Source: Georgenia yuyongxinii (GTDB taxonomy: Bacteria > Actinomycetota > Actinomycetes > Actinomycetales > Actinomycetaceae). From it: a stretch of DNA of 64,000 bases. A model generated the notes under the pieces. The model was not told where the DNA came from, searched no databases, and worked only from the letters and a program-made list of their open reading frames with translations. The translations under genes and the position numbers were made by a program. The stretch covers positions 248,001 to 312,000 of the forward strand of contig NZ_CP040915.1 of NCBI RefSeq assembly GCF_006352065.1, given 5' to 3'. Shown piece by piece: positions 34,872 to 43,457 of the stretch. Positions within the stretch are counted from its first letter, which is position 1. Each line of letters opens with the position of its first letter.

Positions 34872-36277
34872 CCCAGGGAGTCCTGGATCGACTGGAGCGC
34901 CGCGGCGGCATCCTCGGCCGCCTGCTGCGGGTCCGCCCCGCCGGTGGTGACCTCGCTGACGGCGGCGGCGACCGGCTGCTCGCCGGCTGCCGCACCGATC
35001 AGGTCGCCCTGGCCCTGGGTGATGGCCCAGCGCTGCATGTTCTCGGGCCCCGCCTGCAGCGGTTCGAGCACGTCCTCGCTGTAGAAGTCGGACAGCGGTG
35101 CCTTGGTGTCGACGCCCACGGGCAGGGTGGCCCAGGTGTCGGCGAACTCCGTGGGGTTGTCCTGCGTGCCCAGACGCACGGGGACCTTGCCCTCGGGGGC
35201 GATCGCGGTCCAGTCGACGTAGCCGTCGCTCATCATGTAGGTGACGAACTGCTGGGACGGGTCGGCGTCGGCGGTGGCCGTGATGACCCAGTTGGTGATC
35301 TCGCCGAACTGGGCCGGCTCGTCGCCGTCCGGCCCGAGGATGGCGGGAACGACACCGGTGTTCTTCGCGAGGAAGGCGGGGTCGTCCGCGCACTGCGGGC
35401 AGCTCGGCATGGCGTCGTTGCGCAGCCCGGCCATCTCGTCGAGGACGAACGTCGACCAGATGAACATCGCGGCCTGGCCGGCGAAGTACGAGGCGCGGAC
35501 GGTGTCGACGTCCTGTCCGCCCTGCACCGAGTAGTTGTTGAGGAGGTCGCCGTAGAACTCGAAGGCCCCGACGCACACGTCGCTGGCGATGGTGATCTCG
35601 CCCGACTCGTCCACCATCTCGCACCCGTTGCCGAGAGCCACGTGCTCGAAGGTCTGCTGGGTGAACGCCTCACCGGGCTTGTTCGCGCCGACGAAGCCCA
35701 CCACCTCAGGGGTGTTCAGGGCCTCGGCGGCGGCGAGGATGTCGTCGTAGGTCTCCGGGGCGTCCAGCCCGGCCGCCTCGAACAGGTCGGTGCGGTAGAA
35801 GAGGAGCTGGGCCCAGAAGTCCGACGGCACCGACAGCTGCTGATCGCCGTCGCGCGTGAGCTCGAGGGCTCGCGGCACGAACGTGTCCTCGCCCAGCTCG
35901 TCGATCACGGCGGCGTGCGCGTCGTTGTTGGCGAGCTCGTTGGCCGCCAGGGTGCGGGTCTGCGCCAGCGAGATCGAGCCGATGACGTCCGGCAGGTCGC
36001 CGGCCGCGGCGGAGGAGGTCAGCACCTGGTTGAACTGGTCCTCGGGCACGCCGACGAGCTCGACCTCGATGCCCGTGGCCTCGGTGAACTTGGCGATGAT
36101 GTCCTCTGTCGCGGCGACGCGGTCGGGCAGCGTGTCCGTCGTCCAGACCGTGATGGATCCACCGCCCGTCGAGCCGGACGTCTCCTCGCCGCCACCGTCC
36201 CCGCCGCCGCTGCAGGCGGCGAGAAGCGTCACGCTCGTCGTGGCGGCCAGGGCGGTCCAGATCCTTCTCCGGTCCAT
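34868..36277 (-). CDS. Sugar ABC transporter substrate-binding lipoprotein
   Basis: A 469-residue family 1 extracellular binding protein. The lipoprotein signal is MDRRRIWTALAATTSV, then LLAAC. A Gly/Ser/Glu linker precedes the mature fold starting at ITVWTTDTLPDRV. It contains four extra cysteines (for example ALGNGCEM, ASDVC, PSCPQC) that could form disulfides. The ATG has GAGGAGAT upstream. It is first in the leftward transport operon. The ligand is unknown; linkage to GH63-like enzymes points to a di- or glycosyl-acid sugar. Confidence 0.9.
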   Translation of the reverse strand: MDRRRIWTALAATTSVTLLAACSGGGDGGGEETSGSTGGGSITVWTTDTLPDRVAATEDIIAKFTEATGIEVELVGVPEDQFNQVLTSSAAAGDLPDVIGSISLAQTRTLAANELANNDAHAAVIDELGEDTFVPRALELTRDGDQQLSVPSDFWAQLLFYRTDLFEAAGLDAPETYDDILAAAEALNTPEVVGFVGANKPGEAFTQQTFEHVALGNGCEMVDESGEITIASDVCVGAFEFYGDLLNNYSVQGGQDVDTVRASYFAGQAAMFIWSTFVLDEMAGLRNDAMPSCPQCADDPAFLAKNTGVVPAILGPDGDEPAQFGEITNWVITATADADPSQQFVTYMMSDGYVDWTAIAPEGKVPVRLGTQDNPTEFADTWATLPVGVDTKAPLSDFYSEDVLEPLQAGPENMQRWAITQGQGDLIGAAAGEQPVAAAVSEVTTGGADPQQAAEDAAAALQSIQDSLG

Positions 36278-36332
36278 CACGATCTCCTCGCCAGGGCGCG
36301 TGCGCCCCTGCTTGGGGCGGCCCGCGGGCCCT

Positions 36333-36420
36333 CGCACGTGAACGTGCGCGCCGGGGCGTGGGACGGATCGTGGACCGCCGTTGGCCGTGTCGTTCCTGTG
36401 CGGCGACGGTAGCGCTAAGT
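36333..36420. promoter_or_regulatory. Promoter region of the sugar transport operon with two palindromes
   Basis: CGCACGT-GA-ACGTGCG (36333-36348) and TAGCGCTA (36410-36417) are perfect inverted repeats upstream of the binding-protein gene. AGCGCT cores are typical of LacI-family sites; no LacI gene is in the window. Confidence 0.5.
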
Positions 36421-36503
36421 CGCACTCGGCGCACTCGGCCAGGACGCCAGGACGCCGCGGTCATCGGGACGACCCGCGCCGTCGTCGACCTCGTCTTCCG
36501 GCC

Positions 36504-37373
36504 TCAGCCGGCGAACGCCCGCACGGGCAGGCCCGGGACGTCCGATCTGGTGACGAACAGCGCTCCGGCGCCGGGCGGCGCGTGCTCCCCGGCACCTCCT
36601 CTCGAGGTGGTGATGTAGAGCTGCCGCAGGTCGGGACCGCCGAACGTGCACGCGGTGACGTGCGGCACCGGGACCTCGACCACCTCGAGGAGCCTCCCGG
36701 CGGGGGAGTAGCGGTGGACTGCTCCGGCCCCGTACACGGCCACCCAGATCGTGCCCTCGCTGTCCACGGTCAGGCCGTCGAGGTCGCCGATGTCCCGGGA
36801 CAGCGTGACGAGGGGGCGCCGCCTCGTCAGCGCGCCGCCGACGACGTCGAAGGTGTCCATCCGTCCCGCGCCGCTGTCGACGTAGTAGGCGTGGTCGAGA
36901 CCCGGGGAGAAGTCGAGCCCGTTGGAGATGGTGACGTCGGCGAGGACGGTCTGTACCTGCAGGTCCGGGGTGACGCGGTAGAGGTGGCCTCGCTCCGGGG
37001 CCTGGTCCCAGGTGGTCGAGCCGACGTAGAGGCTGCCGTCCGGGGCCGCCGCCCCCTCGTTCATACGCTCGCCCGGCGTGCGCGAGATGTCGACCGACCG
37101 GTCCGGCACCGCGTCGGCCGAGCCGGCCAGGCCCAGACCGTGCTCCGTGGCGACGACGTACCCGCCGGCGCGCCGCGGCCGGACGAACGCCGCCACGCGT
37201 CCGACGTCGAGCCGGTCGACCGTGCCGTCCGGCCTGAGGGTGAGGACCGCGCCGGCGAGCATGTCGACGAACCGCAGCCCGCCCCACCCCGTCGACCACA
37301 CCGGCCCCTCGCCGTGGTCGGCGACCACATCGGTGATCTGCTCGACGTCGCGCACGCGGCCAGTGTCGGACAC
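36504..37373 (-). CDS. SMP-30/gluconolactonase family protein
   Basis: A 289-residue six-bladed beta-propeller. Metal-site motifs are visible: EGPVW (Glu near 21), NEGAAAPDGSLYVGS, ISNGLDFSPG and GDLDGLTVDSEGTIWVA. The family opens aldonolactones using a divalent metal. Start is GTG at 37373. It follows the Gfo/Idh/MocA gene by ten bases in one leftward transcript, so a dehydrogenase-lactonase pair is likely. Confidence 0.88.
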   Translation of the reverse strand: MSDTGRVRDVEQITDVVADHGEGPVWSTGWGGLRFVDMLAGAVLTLRPDGTVDRLDVGRVAAFVRPRRAGGYVVATEHGLGLAGSADAVPDRSVDISRTPGERMNEGAAAPDGSLYVGSTTWDQAPERGHLYRVTPDLQVQTVLADVTISNGLDFSPGLDHAYYVDSGAGRMDTFDVVGGALTRRRPLVTLSRDIGDLDGLTVDSEGTIWVAVYGAGAVHRYSPAGRLLEVVEVPVPHVTACTFGGPDLRQLYITTSRGGAGEHAPPGAGALFVTRSDVPGLPVRAFAG

Positions 37374-37383
37374 CCCGGCGGAC

Positions 37384-38343
37384 TCAGCCGCCTGTCGCCG
37401 GCACGCTCACCCAGCCGCCGCCCTCGGCGGCGCGCCGCACGGCCTCCAGCACGGCCTGCAGACGCAGTCCGTGAGCGGCGTCGGCGGTGACCGGGGCGCC
37501 GTCGCGCACGGCGGCGGCGAGCTCGGCACGCATCCGGGCCCACGGCTCGGCGGGGTCCAGGCCGGCGGTGTCCCACCGGACCTCCCCGACGCCGGCGTAG
37601 ACCTCCACGCGGGTCCGCGCCGGGTCCACGGCGACCAGCCCGGACAGGAACGACTGCCCGACGGCGCCGCCCTCGTGCCTGGTCGTGACCGCCAGGTGTG
37701 TGGCCGGGTCGCCCACGGCGCGCACCTCGCGGATCCGGCCGAGGGCCTCCTGCACCAGGTCCAGCAGGTGGGGGCCGATGTCCAGCAGCATGCCGGCCGG
37801 CCCGCCGCGCCAGGTGGTCGCCGCGGCGCCGTCGAGGAACCCGCCCGGGAGGTACCCGCCGTGCAGGTAGAGCGCCTGCCCGCCGGCCGGCCCGCCCTGG
37901 GTGCGCAGGCCGGCGGCCGCCCGGAGGAAGTCGCGCGTGCCGGCGTGATAGCGGCGGGTCAGCGCGACGACGCTGGCCACGCCGGACTCGGCGACGGTGT
38001 CGGCCACCTCCCGCGCCTGCGCCAGCGTGGCGGCCAGCGGCTTCTCCAGCAGCAGTGACTTCCCGGCGCGGGCGGCGAGCGGCGCAAGGTCGCCCTGCAC
38101 GGCGGGAGGCACGGCGAAGTCGACCGCCTCACAGACCTCGAGGAGGTCCTCGACCTGCCGGAACGCCGGCACGCCGAGCTCGGCGGCCAGCTCGTCCGCG
38201 GCCGCCCGACGCCGTGCCCAGACGCCGGCGAGCCGGGTGGGGCCGGGCGGGGCGTGCATCGGCCCGTGGGTGAGGCGTGCCCACCGACCCGCGCCGACCA
38301 GCCCGACCGAGACCGGCCTGCCGGCTGTGCCGTGGTCCGTCAC
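37384..38343 (-). CDS. Gfo/Idh/MocA family oxidoreductase
   Basis: A 319-residue NAD(P)-dependent dehydrogenase with N-terminal Rossmann loop GLVGAGRWARL, the signature EKPLA near residue 97 and a C-terminal alpha/beta domain (MLLDIGPHLLDLV). It likely oxidises a sugar ring hydroxyl, giving a lactone for the adjacent SMP-30 protein (inference). GTG start; divergent from the MDR gene at 38562. Confidence 0.86.
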   Translation of the reverse strand: MTDHGTAGRPVSVGLVGAGRWARLTHGPMHAPPGPTRLAGVWARRRAAADELAAELGVPAFRQVEDLLEVCEAVDFAVPPAVQGDLAPLAARAGKSLLLEKPLAATLAQAREVADTVAESGVASVVALTRRYHAGTRDFLRAAAGLRTQGGPAGGQALYLHGGYLPGGFLDGAAATTWRGGPAGMLLDIGPHLLDLVQEALGRIREVRAVGDPATHLAVTTRHEGGAVGQSFLSGLVAVDPARTRVEVYAGVGEVRWDTAGLDPAEPWARMRAELAAAVRDGAPVTADAAHGLRLQAVLEAVRRAAEGGGWVSVPATGG

Positions 38344-38561
38344 GAGCGTCCTCGCTCCCTGCCCCGGACTGCGTGGACGCCGGAATCGCTACCGTTGTCG
38401 TGAGATACGCCACACCGTAACCTGGCGGCGGGCGGCCTGCGACGGGGAGCGCGTCCTTCCCCCGTGTGCCGGTCGTCGTGCTCTTCGTCGCCGCGCGCAC
38501 CCGCCGGTCATGGTCCCGACCGGCGGTGTGGACACGGACTGAGGGGAAAGAGGCTGCCGAG
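38344..38561. promoter_or_regulatory. Divergent promoter region, 218 bases
   Basis: TACCGT (38390-38395) and TAACCT (38418-38423) are possible -10 boxes for the rightward gene. I see no strong palindrome. Confidence 0.3.
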
Positions 38562-39614
38562 GTGCCAGAGGTGGTGCGCTTCACGGCCCCGCGCGTGGTC
38601 GAGGTCGTGCCCGTGCCCTCCGCGGTGCTGCAGCCCGGTCAGGTACGGATCCGCACCATCGCCTCGGGCATCTCCGCCGGCACCGAGATGACGGCGTACC
38701 GGGGCACCAGCCCCTACCTCACCTCCGTGTGGGACCCGCAGCTGCGGCTGTTCCAGCACCGCGAGGACCCCTCCGCCGGGTACCCGCTGGAGGGCTGGGG
38801 CTACTCCGAGGTCGGCGAGATCGTGGAGATGGCCGAGCGGCTGACCATGCCGCAGCCGGGTGACGTCGCCGTCGGCGATCTGGTCTGGGGCATCTGGGGC
38901 CACCGCACCGAGGGCGTCGTCGACGCCGTGGAGCTGCGCGGGCACCGGCTCCCCGCGGGCGTGGACCCGGTCCTCGGGTGCTTCGTGCGGGTCGGCGCGA
39001 TCGCGCTCAACGCCGTCCTCGCCGCCCACTCCACGATCGGGTTCACCGTGTGCGTGATCGGGCAGGGCGTCGTGGGCCTTCTCGCCACCCGGTACGCGGT
39101 GCTGACCGGCGCCACCGTGATCGCCGTCGAGCAGATTCCCCGGCGCCGCGAGATGGCCGTGCGGATGGGCGCCCACCACGTCCTTCAGCCCGGGCCGGAC
39201 CTGCCGCGCCAGGTGCGCGAGCTGACCGGCGGCGCGGGGGTGGACTCGGCCGTGGAGATCTCCGGCTCCTACGCGGGACTGCAGGCCGCCACGCGGACCG
39301 TGGGGCTGGACGGTGTCGTGGTCGCCGCCGGCTTCTACCAGGGTCAGGACGAGGCGCTGCGGCTGGGGGAGGAGTTCCACCACAACCGGGTGCAGATCGT
39401 CGCCTCGCAGATCGGCTCGGTGCCCTCGGTGCTGCGCTCGCGGTGGGACGTGCCGCGGCTGCAGCGCACGGTGGTCGAGCTGCTGCTCCGCGGCGAGCCG
39501 GACGTGGTGTCCATGGTGACCCACCGCTATCCGCTGGCCCGGGCGGCGGAGGCCTACGCCATGCTCGACGGCGGCGGGGCCGACGCCCTGCAGGTCATCC
39601 TGGAGGCGTCGTGA
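38562..39614 (+). CDS. Medium-chain (MDR) zinc-type dehydrogenase
   Basis: A 350-residue protein of the medium-chain dehydrogenase superfamily: GroES-like N-terminal domain (VRIRTIASGISAGTEMTAYR) and Rossmann domain with VIGQGVVGLLATRYA. The catalytic Cys of classical zinc enzymes is replaced by Ser/Ala in GISAGTE, and no structural cysteine quartet is seen, so zinc binding is doubtful. Such members are common in inositol and sugar-acid clusters. GTG start with AAAGAGG eight bases upstream; its TGA overlaps the isomerase GTG. Confidence 0.83.
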   Translation: MPEVVRFTAPRVVEVVPVPSAVLQPGQVRIRTIASGISAGTEMTAYRGTSPYLTSVWDPQLRLFQHREDPSAGYPLEGWGYSEVGEIVEMAERLTMPQPGDVAVGDLVWGIWGHRTEGVVDAVELRGHRLPAGVDPVLGCFVRVGAIALNAVLAAHSTIGFTVCVIGQGVVGLLATRYAVLTGATVIAVEQIPRRREMAVRMGAHHVLQPGPDLPRQVRELTGGAGVDSAVEISGSYAGLQAATRTVGLDGVVVAAGFYQGQDEALRLGEEFHHNRVQIVASQIGSVPSVLRSRWDVPRLQRTVVELLLRGEPDVVSMVTHRYPLARAAEAYAMLDGGGADALQVILEAS

Positions 39615-40405
39615 GGCTCTGCGTGCAGGAGCAGCACCTCCCCGGCGCCACCCTCGAGGAGAAGTGGGCGGCGGCGACGGCGTGGGGCTACGACGGGATC
39701 GAGCTGCGCGCCCGGGGGGACGGGGCGTTCGTCGCCCGCCTGCCGGAGCTGCGCTGGGCGGCCGCCCGCGGCGTCGTCATGCCCACGGTGTGCCCCGAGA
39801 CCGACCACTTCGTGGGCGACTTCGACGCCGCCCGCCGGGAGGACGCCGTCGTCCAGCTGTGCGCCCAGCTCGACGTGATCGCCGAGCTCGGCGGCACCGG
39901 TGTGACCACGCCCGCCTCGTGGGGCATGTTCTCCACCCGGCTGCCGCCCTTCGTCCCGCCCCGCACCGCGGCGGAGGACTCCGCCGTGCTGGTCGACACC
40001 CTCGGCCGCGCCGCCGCCCACGCCACCGCGCTCGGCGTGTGCGTCTACCTCGAGCCGCTCAACCGCTACGAGGACCACATGGTCAACCGCCTCGAGCAGG
40101 GGTCGGCGCTGATCAGGGCGGTCGGCTCCCCGGGACTGCGGCTCACTGCCGACACCTTCCACATGAGCATCGAGGAGGCCGACCTTCCCGGGGCGCTGCG
40201 GGCGGCGGGCCCGGACCTGGGGCACGTGCAGGCGTCGGACTCCAACCGGCTCGAGCCCGGTGCGGGGCACCTGGACCTCGCGGGGGTGCTGGGCGTCCTG
40301 ACCGAGATCGGGTACGCCGGCGACGTCGCCGTCGAGTCGAGGCTCAGCGGGCCGGCGCACCAGGTGCTGCCGCGGGCGGCCGCGCTGCTGCGGGAGGTGC
40401 TGTGA
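39611..40405 (+). CDS. Sugar phosphate isomerase/epimerase (xylose-isomerase-like TIM barrel)
   Basis: A 264-residue AP-endonuclease-2-type TIM barrel. Metal ligands are expected in YLEPLNRYEDH, LTADTFHMSIEE, HVQASDSNR and VAVESRL. The family interconverts keto and aldo sugars or epimerises 3-keto sugars. The GTG start overlaps the upstream stop. Its last codons (CTGCGGGAGGTGCTGTGA) supply the ribosome site and start of the next gene, and that segment has been tandemly copied. Confidence 0.86.
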   Translation: MRLCVQEQHLPGATLEEKWAAATAWGYDGIELRARGDGAFVARLPELRWAAARGVVMPTVCPETDHFVGDFDAARREDAVVQLCAQLDVIAELGGTGVTTPASWGMFSTRLPPFVPPRTAAEDSAVLVDTLGRAAAHATALGVCVYLEPLNRYEDHMVNRLEQGSALIRAVGSPGLRLTADTFHMSIEEADLPGALRAAGPDLGHVQASDSNRLEPGAGHLDLAGVLGVLTEIGYAGDVAVESRLSGPAHQVLPRAAALLREVL

Positions 40406-40482
40406 GCGACGCTGCGGGAGGTGCTGTGGACGACGCTGCGGGAGGTGCTGTGGACGACGCTGCGGGAGGTGCTGTGGACGAC
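40388..40482 (+). repeat. Four tandem 24-base copies of a ribosome site plus GTG start
   Basis: CTGCGGGAGGTGCTGTG recurs at 40388, 40412, 40436 and 40460 with a strict 24-base period. Each copy carries GGAGG four bases before a GTG (40402, 40426, 40450, 40474), all in the frame of the downstream hydrolase. The first copy is the 3' end of the isomerase gene. Confidence 0.95.
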
Positions 40483-41781
40483 GACGAGCGGCCGGGCGCG
40501 GAGGAGATCCGCAGTGCGGCGGCGGCCTTGCTGGAGGAGAACTGGACCGGCGACCACACGGTGCCGGCCACCGGCCTGTACCCCCACCAGTGGAGCTGGG
40601 ACTCCGGGTTCATCGCGGTCGGGCTGAGGCACGTCGCCCCCCAGCGGGCGCAGCGCGAGCTCGAGTCGTTGCTGGCCGCGCAGTGGGCGGATGGGCGCCT
40701 GCCGCAGATCGTCTTCGACCTCGACCGCGACGACGACTACGCCCCCGGCGACTCCTTCTGGCGCTCGCGGACCATCGCGGGGGCACCGGAACGTCCGACG
40801 GCGGGGCTGATCCAGCCGCCCAACCACGCCTGGGCCGCCCTGCTGGTGCACCGGGCCGACCCCACGCTCTCCCGCGAGCGTCGCTTCCTCAAGGGGGTCT
40901 ACCCCCGGCTGGTCGCCTGGCACGGCTACCTGGCGGCGCGCCGCGACCACCGCGGCGCCGGGCTGGCGGCCGTCGTGCACCCGTGGGAGTCCGGCACCGA
41001 CAACTCCCCGCTGTGGGACGAGGCGCTCGCCGCGGTGCCGGACACTCCCGCCTGGCAGGTCACCCGTCCCGACCTGGCGCATGCCGACGCGGCGGAGCGG
41101 CCGGGCCGGAAGGAGTACGCGCGGTACTTCTGGCTCGCCGAGCGCTACCGGGACCACGGGTGCGACGACACGGACGAGGACCACCCCTTCGCCATGGAGG
41201 ACCCGTGCTTCAACGCGCTGTGGGCCGTCTCCGAGCTGGCGCTCGCGGAGATCGCCACCGAGCTCGGGCGTGACGACGCACCGCACCGCGCCCGGGCCGC
41301 CCGCATCGCCGCGGCACTGGAAGGGCTCTTCCTGCCCGAGCTGGGAATCTACGGCGCGCACGACGTGGTGCGGGACACCCTGGTCCGCAAGGCGACCGTC
41401 AACGGGCTGGTGCCGCTCGTCCTGCCGGGCCTGCCGCACGCGGCGGAGCTGGTGGACACCATGCGCGGGCCCGGCTTCCTCGGCGGCGGGGCCCTGCTGG
41501 TGCCCAGCTACGACCTGCGCGCCCCGGACGCGGACACCGCCCTGTACTGGCGGGGACCGGCGTGGTTCAACATGAACTGGATGCTCGTCGCCGGGCTGCG
41601 CGAGCACCTCGAGGGCCCTTTGGCCGACTCCATCGCCAGGCAGCTCGTCACGCTCGCGGTGCGTCACGGCTTCCCCGAGTACGTCGACCCGATCACCGGC
41701 GAGCCGCACGGCACGCGTGACTTCTCCTGGACGGCCGCGCTCGCTCTCGATCTCGCCATCACGGAGCGAAGCCCGCAGTGA
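40402..41781 (+). CDS. GH63/MGH1-like glycoside hydrolase (second paralogue)
   Basis: 459 residues from the first GTG. The N-terminus is three repeats of DDAAGGAV coming from the tandem start region; the enzyme proper begins near residue 32. Family motifs: YPHQWSWDSGFIAVG, VHPWESGTDNSPLWDEA, EDPCFNALW, WRGPAWFNMNWML, and FPEYVDPITGEPHG near the end. No signal peptide. It shares motif order with the 31741-32937 protein but is diverged, so the two may cut different linkages or successive products. Any of four GTGs could start translation. Confidence 0.83.
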   Translation: MSDAAGGAVDDAAGGAVDDAAGGAVDDDERPGAEEIRSAAAALLEENWTGDHTVPATGLYPHQWSWDSGFIAVGLRHVAPQRAQRELESLLAAQWADGRLPQIVFDLDRDDDYAPGDSFWRSRTIAGAPERPTAGLIQPPNHAWAALLVHRADPTLSRERRFLKGVYPRLVAWHGYLAARRDHRGAGLAAVVHPWESGTDNSPLWDEALAAVPDTPAWQVTRPDLAHADAAERPGRKEYARYFWLAERYRDHGCDDTDEDHPFAMEDPCFNALWAVSELALAEIATELGRDDAPHRARAARIAAALEGLFLPELGIYGAHDVVRDTLVRKATVNGLVPLVLPGLPHAAELVDTMRGPGFLGGGALLVPSYDLRAPDADTALYWRGPAWFNMNWMLVAGLREHLEGPLADSIARQLVTLAVRHGFPEYVDPITGEPHGTRDFSWTAALALDLAITERSPQ

Positions 41782-41905
41782 CACGAGGCCGGTGTACCCG
41801 TCCTCGGAGTGTTGCAGGCAGGAACCGGTCGACGGAGCGACGCGCAGATGCTGGCGCCGCCGGGACCGCTGGACCTCGGTGGCGCAGTCCGACGGCTACG
41901 GTCCG

Positions 41906-42550
41906 TCAGCCGATCTCCTCGCCGATCTCCTCGCCGGCGAGTGCACGGGCGGCCAGCCGCTCCTCGGTGGCAAGCTCCCAGACCTCCTTGGCGGCCGAGA
42001 CGTTGACCACCACGATGACCAGGCCGAGGACGATGTCCGGCCATCCCGTCCCCAGCCAGGCGGTGAGCATCCCCATCGCGATGATGGCCAGGTTGACGAC
42101 GACGTCGTTGCGAGCGGCGAGCCACGCGGCGTGAGTCATCGACCCGCCGTGGTGACGCACCCGCGCGAGGATCAGCGTGCACACCAGGTTCACGACGACG
42201 GCGCCCCCTGCCGTGAGGACGAGGGCACGCGGGTCGGGCGCCGTGGGAGCGGAGAGCTTGGCGAACGCCTGCCACGCGGCGGCCAGCGCGGGCACGAGGA
42301 TGATCCCGGCCATGACATGGCCGGCGCGCGCCCGCCAGGACAACGACCAGCCCAGCGCGAGGAAGATCAGCAGGTTGACCGCCGTGTCCTCCAGGAAGTC
42401 CACGCTGTCGGCGAAGAGCGAGACCGACCCGATGGCCAGCGCGACGCCCGCCTCCACGAAGAAGTAGGCCAGGTTCAGCCCGGCGACCAGCAGCACCGTG
42501 CGCCGCACCTGGGAGGGTGCGACGTGCGGCGCAGCGTCGGTCTCTTCCAC
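41906..42550 (-). CDS. Cation-efflux (CDF)-like membrane protein
   Basis: A 214-residue protein with about six membrane segments. The second helix carries SLFADSVDFLEDT, matching the metal-binding aspartates of cation diffusion facilitators, and a second acidic/basic pair lies in HAAWLAARNDVVVNLA. It lacks the usual cytoplasmic C-terminal domain and ends in an acidic EEIGEEIG repeat. Probably a proton-coupled divalent metal exporter. GTG start with AAGGGG upstream. Confidence 0.78.
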   Translation of the reverse strand: MEETDAAPHVAPSQVRRTVLLVAGLNLAYFFVEAGVALAIGSVSLFADSVDFLEDTAVNLLIFLALGWSLSWRARAGHVMAGIILVPALAAAWQAFAKLSAPTAPDPRALVLTAGGAVVVNLVCTLILARVRHHGGSMTHAAWLAARNDVVVNLAIIAMGMLTAWLGTGWPDIVLGLVIVVVNVSAAKEVWELATEERLAARALAGEEIGEEIG

Positions 42551-42669
42551 GCTCGCCCCTTCTCGATCGTCCCGTCGACTCGCACGCTACGCCTGGGCGC
42601 CCGAGCGGGCCGCGTCCCGGCCGGCGACCGGGTCGTGGCAGCGCATCCTGCTCGTGCGACCCTGACCAG

Positions 42670-43446
42670 GTGCTGACGCTCTCGACGATCGCCTGGGTGG
42701 TGCTCGCCGTCGCGGCCTTCCTGGTCGGCGTGGGCAAGACCGCACTGCCCGGCGTCGGCACGATCACCGTGGCGCTGTTCGCGACGGTGCTGCCCGCGAG
42801 GGAGTCCACCGGCGCCCTGCTCGCACTGCTCATCGTCGGCGACCTGTTCGCGGTGTGGTCCTACCGCTCGCACGCGGATCTCGTGATCCTTCGGCGGCTC
42901 GTTCCCACCGTGCTGGTCGGGGTCCTTGCCGGGACGGCGTTCCTGGCCGTCGCCGACGACGCCGTCGTGCGCCGGGTGATCGGCGCGGTCCTCCTGGTGC
43001 TCATCGCTCTGACGCTCGTCCAGCGTGCGGTCGCCGTCCGGCGCCGGGTCGAGGTGGCCGACCCGGGGCAGGGGGGCAGTGACCCGGCGGGGCCTCGCCG
43101 GGCCCGGGCGGCGGCCTACGGCGTGCTGGGCGGCTTCACGACCATGGTCGCCAACGCGGGCGGCCCGGTCATGTCGCTGTACTTCCTCGCCTCACGGCTG
43201 CCCGTCCTGACGTTCCTCGGGACGGCCGCGTGGTTCTTCTTCGCGGTGAACCTCGCCAAGGTGCCCTTCTCGGTGGGCCTCGGGCTGATCACGGCGGAGT
43301 CGCTGCTGCTGGACCTCCTGCTCGTGCCCGCACTGCTGCTCGGCACGCTCCTCGGGCGGCGCCTTGCCCGGCGGATCTCGCAGAAGGTGTTCGACCGGCT
43401 CATCCTCACGCTGACCGTCGTCGCCGCCGTCTACCTGATGGTGTAG
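42670..43446 (+). CDS. TauE/SafE family anion exporter
   Basis: A 258-residue membrane protein with about eight hydrophobic segments and the internal repeat typical of TauE/SafE (FLVGVGKTALPGVG, then VLGGFTTMVANAGGPVMSLY). Members export sulfite, sulfoacetate or other organic anions. GTG start without a clear ribosome site. It converges on the kinase gene (11-base gap) and has no sulfur gene beside it. Confidence 0.87.
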   Translation: MLTLSTIAWVVLAVAAFLVGVGKTALPGVGTITVALFATVLPARESTGALLALLIVGDLFAVWSYRSHADLVILRRLVPTVLVGVLAGTAFLAVADDAVVRRVIGAVLLVLIALTLVQRAVAVRRRVEVADPGQGGSDPAGPRRARAAAYGVLGGFTTMVANAGGPVMSLYFLASRLPVLTFLGTAAWFFFAVNLAKVPFSVGLGLITAESLLLDLLLVPALLLGTLLGRRLARRISQKVFDRLILTLTVVAAVYLMV

Positions 43447-43457
43447 AGCGCCGGCGT

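Noticed and set aside
42670-43446. TauE/SafE exporter taken as sign of a sulfosugar (sulfoquinovose) pathway
   Set aside because: No GH31 sulfoquinovosidase or sulfolactaldehyde enzyme is present; the exporter family is broad.
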